From positions 42,623,818 to 42,687,817 of the forward strand of contig CM068315.1 in assembly GCA_034766995.1 (NCBI GenBank): a stretch of 64,000 bases of DNA. The letters are read 5' to 3'. Made by a program: the position numbers and the translations under genes. The DNA is from Acanthacorydalis orientalis. Its lineage: Eukaryota; Arthropoda; Insecta; Megaloptera; Corydalidae. This document shows positions 13,790-26,292 of this stretch, piece by piece; the stretch's first letter is position 1; each line of letters begins with the position of its first letter. Below the pieces are notes generated by a model. The model worked only from the letters and a program-made list of their open reading frames with translations. It was not told where the DNA came from and ran no database searches.

Positions 13790-14010
13790 ATGTTTGTGTG
13801 TATATGTGTAAATATATATAGAAAGAGATAGGGAGAGAAAGAAATAACATTTTGTTCAAGAAAGAACAAAGAAAAAATATATTTTGTCAAAGAAAGAACA
13901 TATTTAGATATAGTGTATCTCTCTCTCTATATATATATATGTTTGTGTGTAATAATATATAGAAAGAGAGATGAAGAGAAAGATAGAACATTTTGTACAG
14001 ATATAGATTT
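13700..14010. repeat. Tandem copies of an inverted-repeat unit around (TA)n/(TG)n
   Basis: Two successive units start with atatttagatatantgt and end with gaacattttgt(t/a)ca. In each, a tctct(t/c)tct-rich left arm pairs with a tatagaaagagaga-type right arm, with TA and TG repeats between the arms. The second unit lacks most of the (TA)n. It could be a diverged MITE or a microsatellite-driven duplication. Confidence 0.65.
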
Positions 14011-15540
14011 GATACGTTAGTAAAGTCGTACTGTACATTTTGAACATCCGACCACAAATCTAGATCAGATAAAAACGGCGCCATCGTTTAAAACGCATAC
14101 GTTCTAATTAGAAAAGAAAATCTAAAAACTGAGAATACACTGGAATAAATCATCGGTCAGTATCATACTTACAGATTCCCAGCCAACACGAATAGCTTTT
14201 ATTTTCGTCCGTTTTCTGTCTTGTGACGTCGCCTGACCACCTACATAACATGTGATTCTGAGTGAAAATGTATTTATATTTTTCAACTTCATTTATGTTG
14301 AGACAAAATCGTCGAACGCACAATTATTTTCCAGTTTCAAACATTCTTCGGACAATAGTGGAGCAGATTGTTGGCAAGAATCGAAAGTATGACATTGATT
14401 GTTTGTTTTTCAGTTTGGTTCAAAAGATGTCTATTATAAACGTGACAGTTGGCGAAATGTTGATTTGCATGACTCAAACATGCGCCACTTTATCAAATTT
14501 ATAACGATTGGAATTATTTACGTTCGTCGTCTGGTGCGATAGTTAAGAAAATGGAACTCTGACGTAAAACTGATTTCCAACAAATTATTTTTTCATTCAA
14601 CCATTGTTTACACTTTTATTTATATTTTTTTATAAATTATTTAAATTTCATTTATTCTATAAACATTTCAAAATGATATCAACTTCTTTTTTTAATAGAT
14701 AATATAATTGGGAGAGTTACATCTAAAATAATCGTCATTGAAATAATATTTTTTTTAATATAAAAAATAAAAATAAAGTTCTTAAGAAGAGAATGCATTA
14801 TCTAACATTAAAAACAATTATAAAATATAAGAAAATGATATAAACACCGCCAAAATATATAACATTCATATCACTTTATAACATAAAAAATAAAATTTGA
14901 GGAATGATTATTATTTTATTTTGAATAAAAAGTACAAGTGTTTATACCATAAATATATTTTTTTTATTTATTTACATATTTTATTAACTTATCATCCAAA
15001 AATTACATATAAAATTGTATGCAGTTTATTATTTTTATACAAAATAATCTATAGTACTGCTTGTTCACCGAATTTAAAGTTGATCCAATACAAGTTATAC
15101 ATTCATCTGACAGGTAAACTTATATATTCGTACATAAATTTACAAAAACAATTTTAAAAGAAAAAAAAAATAGTGAAATTTGGAGATAAAGTGCATGAGT
15201 ATCGCACACATTATGTAAATAAAATAAAGCCAGACAGATCAAGACCTATAAGGTATTGGTAAAATTCGGAAGTGAACCGCTGTTTGTACACGTCTTGAAA
15301 AATTATTATACAGCAAACAAGATTGTAAAAAGATCGTCTAGAAACGAACATCAAATGCAACCCCTAAACCAGAATTTTTTTAACGATTATAGCAAACAGC
15401 TGACATGCAAAAATTTACAAATATATTTTTTTCAATTACCTATATTTTAAAATAAGGAAATTCGCTCACATGCGCATGTATTTATCCAAGAAATATAAAA
15501 AAATACAGAAAAACACCTCTAAATACGCAGGATAAAGACA

Positions 15541-15675
15541 TTAGAAAATTAATTAGAAATTCGTAGAAAAGAGATATTAAATTGTTGAAATTCGGGATTA
15601 ATTTGGAAGAGGTATTTGTTCAGCAAGTAAAAAAAGACATGCTCTTTTTAATCAGTCAGTGGTTTTTCTGATACA
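15541..15675. repeat. Dispersed repeat, short copy
   Basis: The first about 85 bp (from gaaaattaattagaaattcg to ttgttcagcaagta) align with 18422-18508. The following agtcagtggtttttctgata matches agtcagtggcttctcttatg near 19049. The two blocks are close together here and about 510 bp apart in the other copy, so this copy appears internally deleted. Confidence 0.5.
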
Positions 15676-16100
15676 GTAAAATGTGATCACATAAAAAGAA
15701 ATTAACAATAAATAAAATCAATTAATTCAGATGAAGAACTATACCACACCCTTCATATTCATCGAGCTTTATCCTATTCGAATGTCACATCTTTTGGTCT
15801 ATGCACTATTATTTGGAAAGAGAAACTTTTTTGAGTGTCGATGAGATGAAATTATTTTTATTTAAAATGTGGAGATTTGCATATAGTATTGAAACATTTC
15901 AGAATAGATGAAAAAAAGATTAATGTTTTCTATTGAGAGAAACCTAATTAATTAAAAAGGAAAATAAAGAACTATTTTTTAATTAAAAAAAACGTCATTC
16001 TTTTCTGATATCCACAATATGTAAATAATCATGATAAAAAAGCTGATTATTTCTAAAATAATAATCAAGCTTTATATTTTTAATAATTTATAGTTATTTT

Positions 16101-16817
16101 TACGACTGTGTACATTTTTTGTAGCATGAGGGTATGTGTTGTCATTTGAATTAAGCCCATATAAATAATATAACATGTTCTACCGATCTGCATACAATAT
16201 GAGAAGTATTTTCACATACTACACCTATGTTACATTTTACTTTGTCCGTCATGCGTACAACGTAGGGACAACGCGAAGGAAAAATGGCTGTAAAAAGCTA
16301 CAAACAGTGTAGCTTCAATTACAATATTATTAACGAATAGAAAACCGCAACTGTTTGTTTAATAACTAAGTTAATAAAATTGGTGCTGCTTTTATAGGAA
16401 ATAAATAAATATTATTAATATAAACATAAAATGCATTATTAAAGAAGATTGTTACACTGAAATTTGACAATTCGACAGTTATTGATATTCCATGCAATAC
16501 TCCGTACCGATGTTCTAGAACGAATATCGTAAAACACATTACTTAAACAGAAATCCATAAATCTACGCGACGCATGTTCTTTATTCTCGACGACAATAAT
16601 TTAACGTTTCATCAATTAACCTCAGTTCGACGACCGAATGCAATCGACGACGCATACATGTATTGTTACTAGATTCGTAAAATGCGAATCGTGAACACGT
16701 TCATAACAAATCATGTCGAAATTTAGTTTCATACTGTCGATTGTAATGTTGCGATGACAATATAATTGTGATGATTTGAGTTTTGTTTGGCATTTATTAA
16801 CATCATCCGGTATAATT
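16101..16817 (+). promoter_or_regulatory. Probable promoter and 5' UTR of the DIPK1 gene
   Basis: This is the region directly upstream of the DIPK1 start codon. It is less AT-rich than its surroundings and contains several CpG steps (for example around 16565-16660). No TATA-box position can be chosen with confidence in such AT-rich DNA. Confidence 0.35.
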
Positions 16818-19221
16818 ATGAATCCGCGACGAATACCGGGTTTGTTATACGCACATCGGTATGCGTGTATTGTTATAGTGGTGTTGTTAATTGTGATCGT
16901 GAGCCTTCTTTTTCATTGGGGAATAGTATGTACTGATTTAGTAGCATGGAGACATATCACAAATGTGGTGAGTTCAGATATAAAAAAAAGCATAGAGATT
17001 ATTTGAACGTATCGCAAGTTTATCGATAAAATGTTCGCAAATCTACATTTTAAAATGTACCATTTAACATTTTAAGGACTGCGTTAGATTTTTTATCTTA
17101 GATTTTTTAAAGATTTTCGATCCATGTGCTCGATAGTGATGGTATTTCCATCGAAATGAAATTTTATGTAACAAAATAGACACTAATCAATTTCAATAAA
17201 TGAAAATAATCTAGTGTGCTATTTTTTCTATGAAAGTGAATTTAGTCATAATAGTAAACTATAATTTAAATATTCTGTATATATATATATATATATATAT
17301 TCATCTTCCATAATTCTAGGGGACGACAATGACGCCGCAAGTCGCATTTTGACTTTCGAAAAGGAGACTGGACTTTTTAGCATGATTTAATCTTTTCCAA
17401 TCTTGATATATTTTAACATGTTGTGTCGTCGTACATGTCAAGCCCTCGGTCTTATTTTAAAGCATTCTTCATGAAAAACACTGTGAATCCTAATATCAGA
17501 TCACAGTATTTTAAATGTTTTACTGTCCTCGAGAATTTATCTCTTGTTATTATATTTATACGTATTGTCCAATCAAGATTAGATATTTTTACAGTCCAGT
17601 TCACTCACATGTGTTTGGCACACATACATTAGCGTTTCGAATTAAGGGGTGGTTCGAACGCAAGTGCGCAAACGGGGTGTGTTTTTAAATTATAATGTGT
17701 TTGGACGCTAATGATCTCAGTTGTCGATGCGCCCTAGATCCTCGATAACTAACTAACTAACCACTTTAAGATTAGTCAATGACATTTCGAAAATACCGAA
17801 TTTATTCATAAAAAATATTGAAGTGAAGTCGATATAAACGAAAAAAAATTCTTGTGAAATTATTTTGAAATAACAAAGATTATTTATACCTATTCCATAA
17901 ATTAAACCAAGAATTGTTTTTTATTCTTATGACTCCACTGATGTACGAGGCTCGTTTGATAAGTATGGTAAAAAATAAGTTAAACACCGTTTTTTGTAAA
18001 AAAAATCGATTTTATTTTTCAACATAGTCTCTACTAAGGGCTATACACTTGGTCCAGCGAGTCTGCAAAATAAGCATTGACGGCGACGATGACATCCTTA
18101 TTCGACGAGAATTTCTTCCCGTAGAGTCAAATTTTCAAGTTTGGGAAGAGGAAGAAGTCGCATGGGGCCAAGTCCGGAGAATAGTGCGGATGAGGAATCA
18201 ATTCGATGTCTAATTTGTGGAATTTTCCTATTGTAGATTTGTGGGACGCTGCGTTATCCTGGTGAAAAAGCACTTTTTTGTGCGCAAATCTTGGCCGTTT
18301 TTGTTTCAGCTCTTCTTTCAAACGGTCCAATAATGTTGCATAATTGGCTCATGTTATCGTTGTTCCCTTCGTTTAGTAGTCAATCAGGATGATTCCTTGA
18401 AAATCTCAAAAAACAGTGTCCAAAAATTAATTATAAATCAATAGAAAAGAGAAACTAAGTTATTCAAATTCAAATAATTCGAAGAGGCAGTTGTTCAACA
18501 GTAGATTGTTAAATAATGAAGATATTATAATTACAGTCGTGTATTTTTTCAAACTTGATAATACTCTTCCATCGCAATAATTCCAATATTATTCATTTTC
18601 ATAAATTATTTAATTACAATTTATGCCAATTTATTTTTAAAAATATACTTTTGTTGGGTATAGTAAATTTTTCAATAGCCAATCAAATTCAACTTTTAGA
18701 CATTCAATTCAAGATCAAATGTACAGTTTAGAAAATCAATAAATTTAAAAAATGCAATTATCGATAATGATAGATTATAACTTTCGAACATTCATTATTG
18801 AAACAATAGGATTTTTTAGTTCCAATCGTCGATTATAGCATACTTCCATTTTTCTTTCTGTTAATCCTGTAGGCAATGGTTTTCATAAAAAATGATTTTT
18901 GTTTTCAATAATGTTAACTTGATTCTGTTACAAATCATAAAAATACCTCTTTAATGAAATCTTCAACTTTTCGCCTTTGATTTCTTTTATATTAAAATCG
19001 TTCTTTTTTTAAAAAAAAGCCACCCCTTTTAATATAGTGCCATTATTTAGTCAGTGGCTTCTCTTATGAATAAATAATTAAATCATAAATTGACAGTGTT
19101 AGCTAAATATTATTTTCAACCCTTAATTATTCCGTTTTGAATAATTCAGTCTCTGTTTCCATAGATTTTAAATATAATTTCGGATATCTCTCTCCTACTT
19201 TTTCATCAGTGTTTATCAAAA

Positions 19222-19283
<62 letters not shown>

Positions 19284-20655
19284 TTATGTATAGAGACAAT
19301 AAAAAAATTATCTTTTAAAACAGTGTGCATTATATCGTCGTGATGAAGCAGTCGGAAATCTATGCCAGGTCTTGTGTGATACGGGAGACATCCATTCACC
19401 AACCTGCCAATCATTCCATTACAGTAAAGAGGCTGTATTCAAAGCAACATGGCATACTACACAGCTAGTTTTTAAGAAAGTACGAGAAATTTCGCCAGGA
19501 AATCATATATATTGGATCGACGCCAGTCAAACAAAGATTTATCCGTCGGAGAGCGAGTTTAAAACGATGATAAGGTACACAGTCCTGGCGAAATTCAATC
19601 TGTCGATATCCAATTCAAATTTGGTAAGATTGGGTCAACTCAAGCCGGCGTACGAGGAGAAAATATTAGATAAAAGACATAACGAGATGGAGAATCTATG
19701 GCCGTTGCTTCAAGATCACGAATATTTATGCTCAACGTTATACACGGATCGTGACGTTTTTCCTCAATTATTGGGATCGTGTGGAAGGTATTTGATATTT
19801 TGAATAACAGCATTAAAGAATAATGTGTAAAATGTGTTCTAAAGATATAAATATATTTTATTGATTTAATACGATATATATATATATCACGACAGACAGA
19901 AAATTATTTGTAATTCAAACGAGACTATATCTGTTAGCTGTACAACTTTTTTTATAAACATATATACTTGTATGTTTTTTTAATGAATTTAATCGCTGAA
20001 AATTATTCTTAAACAGATTCCTAAAAATATACACTCTTGCAGATATTTTGCAGTGGAATACGTTGAGCCTCTTCAACAAGCGTCATCTCTATTCTCCGTA
20101 AGCGACAGTCACGAAGAATGGGTAAAACAACTGAAACTGTCGCTCATGATTCTCAAATATCTCGAAGAGCTCGATAACGGATTTTCAGAACCGTTCCATC
20201 TGTGCGACATAAAGTTACACCACTTCGGAATAATGAAAGGCGGCAACACTTTGAAGTTCATCGATCTCGACATGGTTTATCCGCGATCAGTCATCAATAG
20301 AATTATATCCGAAACTGAATTCTGCAATTCGGACGAACAATGCGATTATATTGATTGCCGATCGAGATGCAATCTCGAAACGCACAAATGTGACATGAGT
20401 GTTACGAATAACAACTTGCAGATCGTATGCGAGAAGATTTTCCTTGGCTGGACGAAACCGAATAAAGTTATTGTGCCCGGTTTACTGATGACACAGTACA
20501 CGCCTTCTTCATTAGCTACCTTACTGAGACAATGTGCGAATCCGTCTTCAGAAGCAACGAAACCTAGGGATGCGGCGAATGACGATATCAGGGATAGGCT
20601 GGTTAATATTATCACAGAGATGGAACAAGAAATTAGCAGTGACATGTTCCTATGA
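16818..20655 (+). CDS. DIPK1: Divergent protein kinase domain 1 (DIPK1/FAM69) family protein
   Basis: Three coding exons: 16818-16967, 19324-19787 and 20043-20655. GT-AG introns in phases 0 and 2 give 408 residues, close to the about 420-430 of vertebrate FAM69 proteins. The start is the ATG that opens MNPRRIPGLL. Residues about 16-37 form one hydrophobic segment after a basic N-terminus, as in type II membrane proteins; known family members sit in the ER. Cys-rich lumenal segments follow: LCQVLCDTGD after the membrane segment and a C-terminal CNSDEQCDYIDCRSRC block that matches the family's signature. A kinase-like fold lies between. The loop CDIKLHHFG (Asp260) replaces the usual DxKxxN, and DLD (279-281) stands where DFG would be. 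By eye the C-terminal half resembles DIPK1C most. Catalytic activity is doubtful because the loop Asn is His. Substrate and partner are unknown. Confidence 0.9.
17946..18425 (-). pseudogene. Mariner transposase C-terminal fragment in DIPK1 intron 1
   Basis: On the minus strand, from about 18425 down to 18127, the translation gives DFQGIILIDY, then LLDRLKEELKQKRPRF, HQDNAASHKS and HYSPDLAPCDFFLFP. These are the second and third catalytic-Asp regions of a mariner transposase. Stop codons interrupt the 5' part. The 3' end runs to cgaggctcgtttgataagta at 17946, with a TA at 17944-17945, a typical mariner terminus. The matching 5' terminus and the N-terminal half are missing, so the copy is truncated. 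Confidence 0.87.
18422..19070. repeat. Dispersed repeat, longer copy
   Basis: Its left about 85 bp and its agtcagtggcttctcttatg block near 19049 match the shorter copy at 15541-15675. The intervening about 510 bp have no counterpart there. It abuts the truncated end of the mariner fragment, so the mariner may have inserted at or into this repeat. Confidence 0.4.
19226..19279. repeat. (TA)n microsatellite near the DIPK1 intron 1 acceptor
   Basis: About 54 bp of pure TA ends some 45 bp before the splice acceptor. This is close enough that length changes could affect the branch-point region. Confidence 0.95.
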
Positions 20656-21581
20656 TACAATCCGTATTTATTAGTTTGTAAGTAGACACTCAGTTATTTA
20701 TAATCAATTTTTAATACTTAATGTGATCATATTTACTAAAAACGTTTTAACCACACAAACCACTTGATGCATATTATTCTAAATAATTCAATATCAATTA
20801 CTTTTTGTTTAAATAAACAAAAAAATATACAGTATTTAACTCTTTTTATAACCAAATAACATTTATAAAATGAACCTGAAATACTAGACTAATTTCGATA
20901 CATTTTTAGAATCACAGAAAACCCCATCAATTTTATAAGTATAAAAAATTTAAAAATATATTCTTACCTTTACAAAATGTAAGAAAAAAATATATAGAGT
21001 GACTTTTTGTATTCATAATCTATTTCTGCATTTTTCAATAAAAACTTTTTGCTAATGAAGATTATATTTAATTCAATAAAATTCGATAATTAAAATATAA
21101 AAATGTTCAAACCACTATACTAATATTATCAACTCTAACTACAAACAAATATAAAAATGTAAACATTATCATATAATCATTTATTACACTGAGAACGTGT
21201 ATGATGTTTTTAACCAAATTTTCCAGACAAAGCAGATAAATTAAAATTTTATACATTAATTTATTACATAAATATATTTTTTTAAATAACTATTAACGTC
21301 TTTTAGAAAAGTCTTGAATATTGGTCTGTATTTCTAATAAATTTGAAGACAAGTTGCATCTCTTTAAAAAATGATATGGCTCAAAAAATCCTATTTTTAG
21401 TTTTTTGAAGCCATAACTCAAAAAATAAGCTTACATTTTATCTAAAAATGTCACATATATGAAATATCTCTATAGAGCGCTTCAGTTATTGTATACAAAT
21501 AAAATCATGATTGTTCACATATGTATGTAATTCGTTTCTGAAACTTTATATTTTTTGCGTTGTCACTTTTGAAGCAGGGGT

Positions 21582-21583
<2 letters not shown>

Positions 21584-21657
<74 letters not shown>
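21584..21657. repeat. (TA)n microsatellite
   Basis: About 70 bp of TA followed by a purine-rich aggagaaagagaaagaaag run. Confidence 0.95.
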
Positions 21658-24600
21658 AGGAGAAAGAGAAAGAAAGACTTAAAGGAATTAAAAAGGGTTA
21701 AATTCATAGCAGAGAACATCAATGTATCAAATATTGACTATTTAAACTGACATGTACTTTATATATGACAAACGAGCTATATTCTTTTTCAAATAAACAT
21801 ATATTTGTTACATTTATAGATAATCACACTAATTGGAATATTATTAGAGAATATATTTCAAATTCAAAAATTTCTTACCTAATTATATATATATATTTAA
21901 TAATTAAACCATTTTTTTACTGACATACGACCGACTCATTGTACTACCTGGTGGTAAAATACGAAAATTCATTTCATTCTACAAATGTTCATTTATTTAA
22001 TTACTTCCAATAATACGTTTACACATACAAAAACGAAACAAACGCATAAGAATGAAATAGAAAATTTTGTGTAGTTGCACATTTTAATATATTTTTTTTT
22101 TATATTATAAATACTAGTTTTTATTGTAAAGTAATATATTTTCTTGAAAATTTCCATGTCATACAATAATATATTTATGTAATTTTATTACATTTTCAGA
22201 CTATATTTTTATCCAGTAAAAGAGTGAGAATATATGTGCTTAAATCAATTATATTTATACAAATAGAAAGAATGTATTAATCAAGCAAATTAAAACAAAT
22301 CCTTTACAAATGATTTATTTAAGTTTAATGAAATAATGAGTAAGCATGTTGGAATAATAAAGTGAATTTAAAAAAATGTTCTTTACAAAATAAATGTTTT
22401 TTTTTTTTTAATTTATCCGTTACATTACTAAATTATTTTCATAAATATGATCACATTAAGGAGTAATTTGTTACCATGTTTTTTGTTAATTGTTAGTGTT
22501 TGAATTTTAATTTTATTGTTACTAATTTTATTTAAAAACTTTTAAAAATTGTAACATTGGATAAAATACAAAATATTATCATATATTAATTTTATTGGCA
22601 ACTATATTTTCAGTATGTTTTATATTAAATATTCTATTCAATTCGTATTATTTTTAAATTCGAACACGTTGGTGTTACAATAAATATCTTGCAATACAAT
22701 AACCAAAAACCCCAAATTTAGAAATCGCTGAATCAGGTGCTATGTCCCCAATTTTTATTGATGATAATTTTAAGACATTTGATATTTGATCAGTACATAA
22801 AAATATACAAGGGTTACTTATTGAAATTGTAATCATCAAACCGAGTTTATCTCTACTTGAACATCTAGTGCGAACATTAATAATCTTCTACTTGAAATAT
22901 GCATATACACAACTGTAGAATTTTTTATTAGATATAGAGAATAGGACTGAATTTAAATATTTTTATTTATTCAAAAAGATATACACGTTGCGTCGAACAA
23001 GCGCAAATTTAAAAAAAAATGCTTTTTAATCATATTTGGAAAAATTTTATGCATTAAATTTTTTTCATTTGACTGTTCTTTGAGCACGCACATGTATATA
23101 AATATGTATTTTTAGAAATTATTGTAGACATTCATGTAGAAACTCATTTATAGAAACCATTTATCTTAACCCTTCACATCAAAAAAATAAAACAACCATA
23201 ACAACAACACATGTTTTGGATATTGCAAATTACTATTATAGTTTTCACCTTTAATAAATTTTATACTAATTTACAACTTATGTGTGAATATTTTTAATAT
23301 ATCGTAATATTTAAATTGGATATCTACAAATTAAGATTAATATTTGCTATTTGCCATTTGAATTGTAATTTAAATGCCTACATATTTACTATTTACTCGA
23401 AAATATTGTAAGAATTTTATAGTAATTATCAATAAACATATACGATAATCATTCAAATTTTATACAATTCAGCAGTAATGCATTAGTTTTTAAAATCATA
23501 GAAATTACATTATGTATGTATGTATGTGTATATATATATATATATAAATCTTCCGATTTGTCTTTGTTTTTCTAAATTTACCTATTTAATTATCATAAAT
23601 TTTCATATTTTACATTTATAAAGTCGTTTTATAAACAATTAATTCTTTTACAAAAGTTATAAGCGACTAAAAATGGCTTTGGTTTCTTTTTTTTTCAATT
23701 TGTATAAAATAATATCAGAACCAGAGGTGAAATCACTATGAACTCATTGAATTAGGAAGCCTGAAGAGAATTAAAACGGAAAAAATGAATAAACTTTCGA
23801 AAATCGATAGATATTTTGTATAAATTTTGCAAATAACATATGAGCACGTGTAGAAAACATTTTGACGACTATGAAAAGATACAATTTTCCAATAAAAAAA
23901 ATTTTTTTGCACTGCTTTTTTAATACTATGCAATGTTTTTCTTGTTTTTCTCTATCGTACTTTTTTCTTCCAGCTACAAGATTTTGAATTTATTTTAAAA
24001 AAGTTCAAAGATATATTTCTAAGATATTTGTTTCATTTCTGTAAATGCCTTAGTAAGCAGTTTTTATTTGACTTGTCATTTTATTTTTTGAACGTACATC
24101 GGGAAATTAATATATATATATATACATATCTGGGATCTACAATCAGTATAATTTTTAGCACAGTACTATAAATGTAGATTCAGTCCTGTTCATTTTTGTA
24201 CTAAATCTAATGAAATAAGAATTTAAAATATGCTATTACATATAAACTAAACTCAGTCATAATGGAAAATTATACAAAATAATGATTTTTAAGTTTCATT
24301 GTTGTGTGTTACTTTATATATTTCATTTACAGAAAATATAAAACATTTAATTCATAATAAATTAATTTAGACCTACAAATTAGATAACATATAAGCAAAT
24401 GATAAAGTATAAAAATGATGAAAATATTATATTAAAAAATCTATTGTAATACTGTATGTTGTTGATTTCAAATCAAAAGAAAACACCATTATCATATAAA
24501 TTAAAAGATTAGTTTATTCACAATTGCACATAAACATTCAAATATATTTTAGTTTAGAATTTGTTAATAATTTAACAAACTCATATTTCAATTCTATTCA

Positions 24601-24757
24601 ATAATTTTCCAAATGTGTTTATTGAATTACTATAAACAGTAATTTACTTAAACATTAATTTTCACTCTACTTTTAAATGACTGCCAATATTATGTGATGC
24701 CCATTAGTCAATATACTTTAATTATACATAAAAAAATTGTGAAATATGTATACATTA

Positions 24758-24777
24758 TGTGTGTGTGTGTGTGTGTC

Positions 24778-24845
<68 letters not shown>

Positions 24846-24846
24846 A
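24758..24846. repeat. Compound (TG)n-(TA)n microsatellite
   Basis: A (TG)n run leads directly into about 60 bp of (TA)n. Confidence 0.95.
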
Positions 24847-26292
24847 ACATGTATGTATTTAACTGAAAAGGAAAAGATCATTACTTTCATTAGCGATTGT
24901 AAAATGACTTTCTTTTTTCTTTATTAGTTATAGCAAACTTCTGAATTGCAATAAAAACGATTTTTACTATTGTTACAAAACGAAAATTTTGTAATCACTA
25001 ACATGTCTGCAAAAAAGGAAGTCACTTTCATATTTTATTTCTGTTTGGATAAAATTAAACTACTTGTGTAGTGTTTGTTTACATAAAAATAATTAAATGA
25101 TAAAAAAAATTGAGTAAATGATTTTCAACTGGTATTCAAATAACAAAAAAATCATACAAACCAATAATCCATCCATTTTAAAATATAAACCATTTTTGTT
25201 TGTATTACTTTTAAGAATTTAATGTAAACTTTCGATTACAAAATGTAATTACAATTAATATTATACATTGTTATTGTTAAATACATATTTTATGTACTTT
25301 TGTGATTGATCATAAAAATAATGCTTCAGCTTAATTATTTGTACTTTATTCTTATTTCAATGAAATTTACAGGCAATGAAATATATTTAGGATATTTAAA
25401 TTAAATTTGAGTATATTGCATAAAAAAATAAGCTAAATAACTACTTCTTTAATATTTAAATTTTAGAACATTAAAAAACATTTATTTGTGCACACTGTCA
25501 AAAAAATAAAATTAATTCATTACATAAACATAAAACCAAATACTTTTTGTAAAAAAACAAGATACATTTTTTTTGTAAAAAAATGTTTTAAATATTTTTT
25601 AATTCTATATAGTCACTACTTGACAACAAAAAAGATACATCTTCAATTAGTTTCATTTAAATTTAAAATATACTTCTTTAATATATTTTTTTTAAATAAT
25701 TTAGCACAAAAAATGAATTTAATAAAAAAAATGATATCTTTTAATGTACAGTTAACAATCCATTTTCTAGTTAAAATTTTTAATGTAATTTCAATGATCA
25801 AAAAATGTTTTGGTTTTATTAAAATTATAACAAAAATAACTTTTTTGTTCTCAATATTTAAAATTCAAAAAGACAAACTTACATTTAGATAGAATAGTGC
25901 AAGTTTATACTATCATAAATTATCCATATATTTAATTTTCGAACCTAAACAATAATAAAATATGAACTCAAATAATAATAAAATTCATAGCAAAGAATTT
26001 GTTTCCAATTTTATTGGTAAATTTGATGATGAAAAAGGATACTAACATTACAGCAGAATTAAATCGATTGTAATCAGAATTTTTAAAAATGTTAGAAATG
26101 ATTGACAAATGATGTCAACTCAACATGCTTATTAATCCTAAAGTAATACTTAAAAAAATATGGGATATATAAAAATATAATGATCATATTACTTAAAATT
26201 TAAATAATTAAATTCATATTATTCTACTTTAATGTTTTAAATTATAAAAAACGACAAAACACTTACTACTAATAGTATAGAACATATTGAAA

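Larger units (their letters stand above)
12761..16100. other. Gene-free DNA with microsatellites and a duplicated hairpin-like unit
   Basis: No coding region is supportable. The stretch contains the duplicated inverted-repeat unit at 13700-14010 and a short copy of a dispersed repeat at 15541-15675 (both listed). A somewhat GC-richer patch at 14160-14560 has a chance frame without recognisable motifs. Confidence 0.45.
16968..19323 (+). other. Intron 1 of the DIPK1 gene (2.36 kb)
   Basis: It starts with a consensus gtgagt and ends with ttttaaaacag. Inside are a mariner C-terminal fragment, the long copy of the dispersed repeat also seen at 15541, and a (TA)n run of about 54 bp just before the acceptor. 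I see no further exon: the phases on both sides match directly. Confidence 0.8.
20656..26292. other. 5.6-kb gene-free AT-rich interval
   Basis: It lies between the convergent 3' ends of DIPK1 and Cdt1. Several AATAAA-type signals occur on both strands, as expected in such DNA. It contains (TA)n arrays at 21584-21657 and 24758-24846. The longest open frame (25488-25892) is rich in Lys, Ile and Phe with no motif and reads like translated AT-rich DNA. I see no gene. Confidence 0.5.

Noticed and set aside
14262..14504. 80-codon frame in a GC-richer patch
   Set aside because: No domain, no splice context and no recognisable similarity; the length is within chance.
16776..16817. Upstream extension of the DIPK1 reading frame
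   Set aside because: That extension begins with TTG; the first ATG in frame at 16818 gives the expected short cytoplasmic tail before the membrane segment.
23166..23180. ttaacccttcacatc resembling the TTAA-MITE end
   Set aside because: The similarity is limited to about nine bases with no opposite end nearby.
25488..25892. 134-codon frame rich in Lys, Ile and Phe
   Set aside because: The composition is what random AT-rich DNA gives; no motif, and no support from splice sites or promoter.
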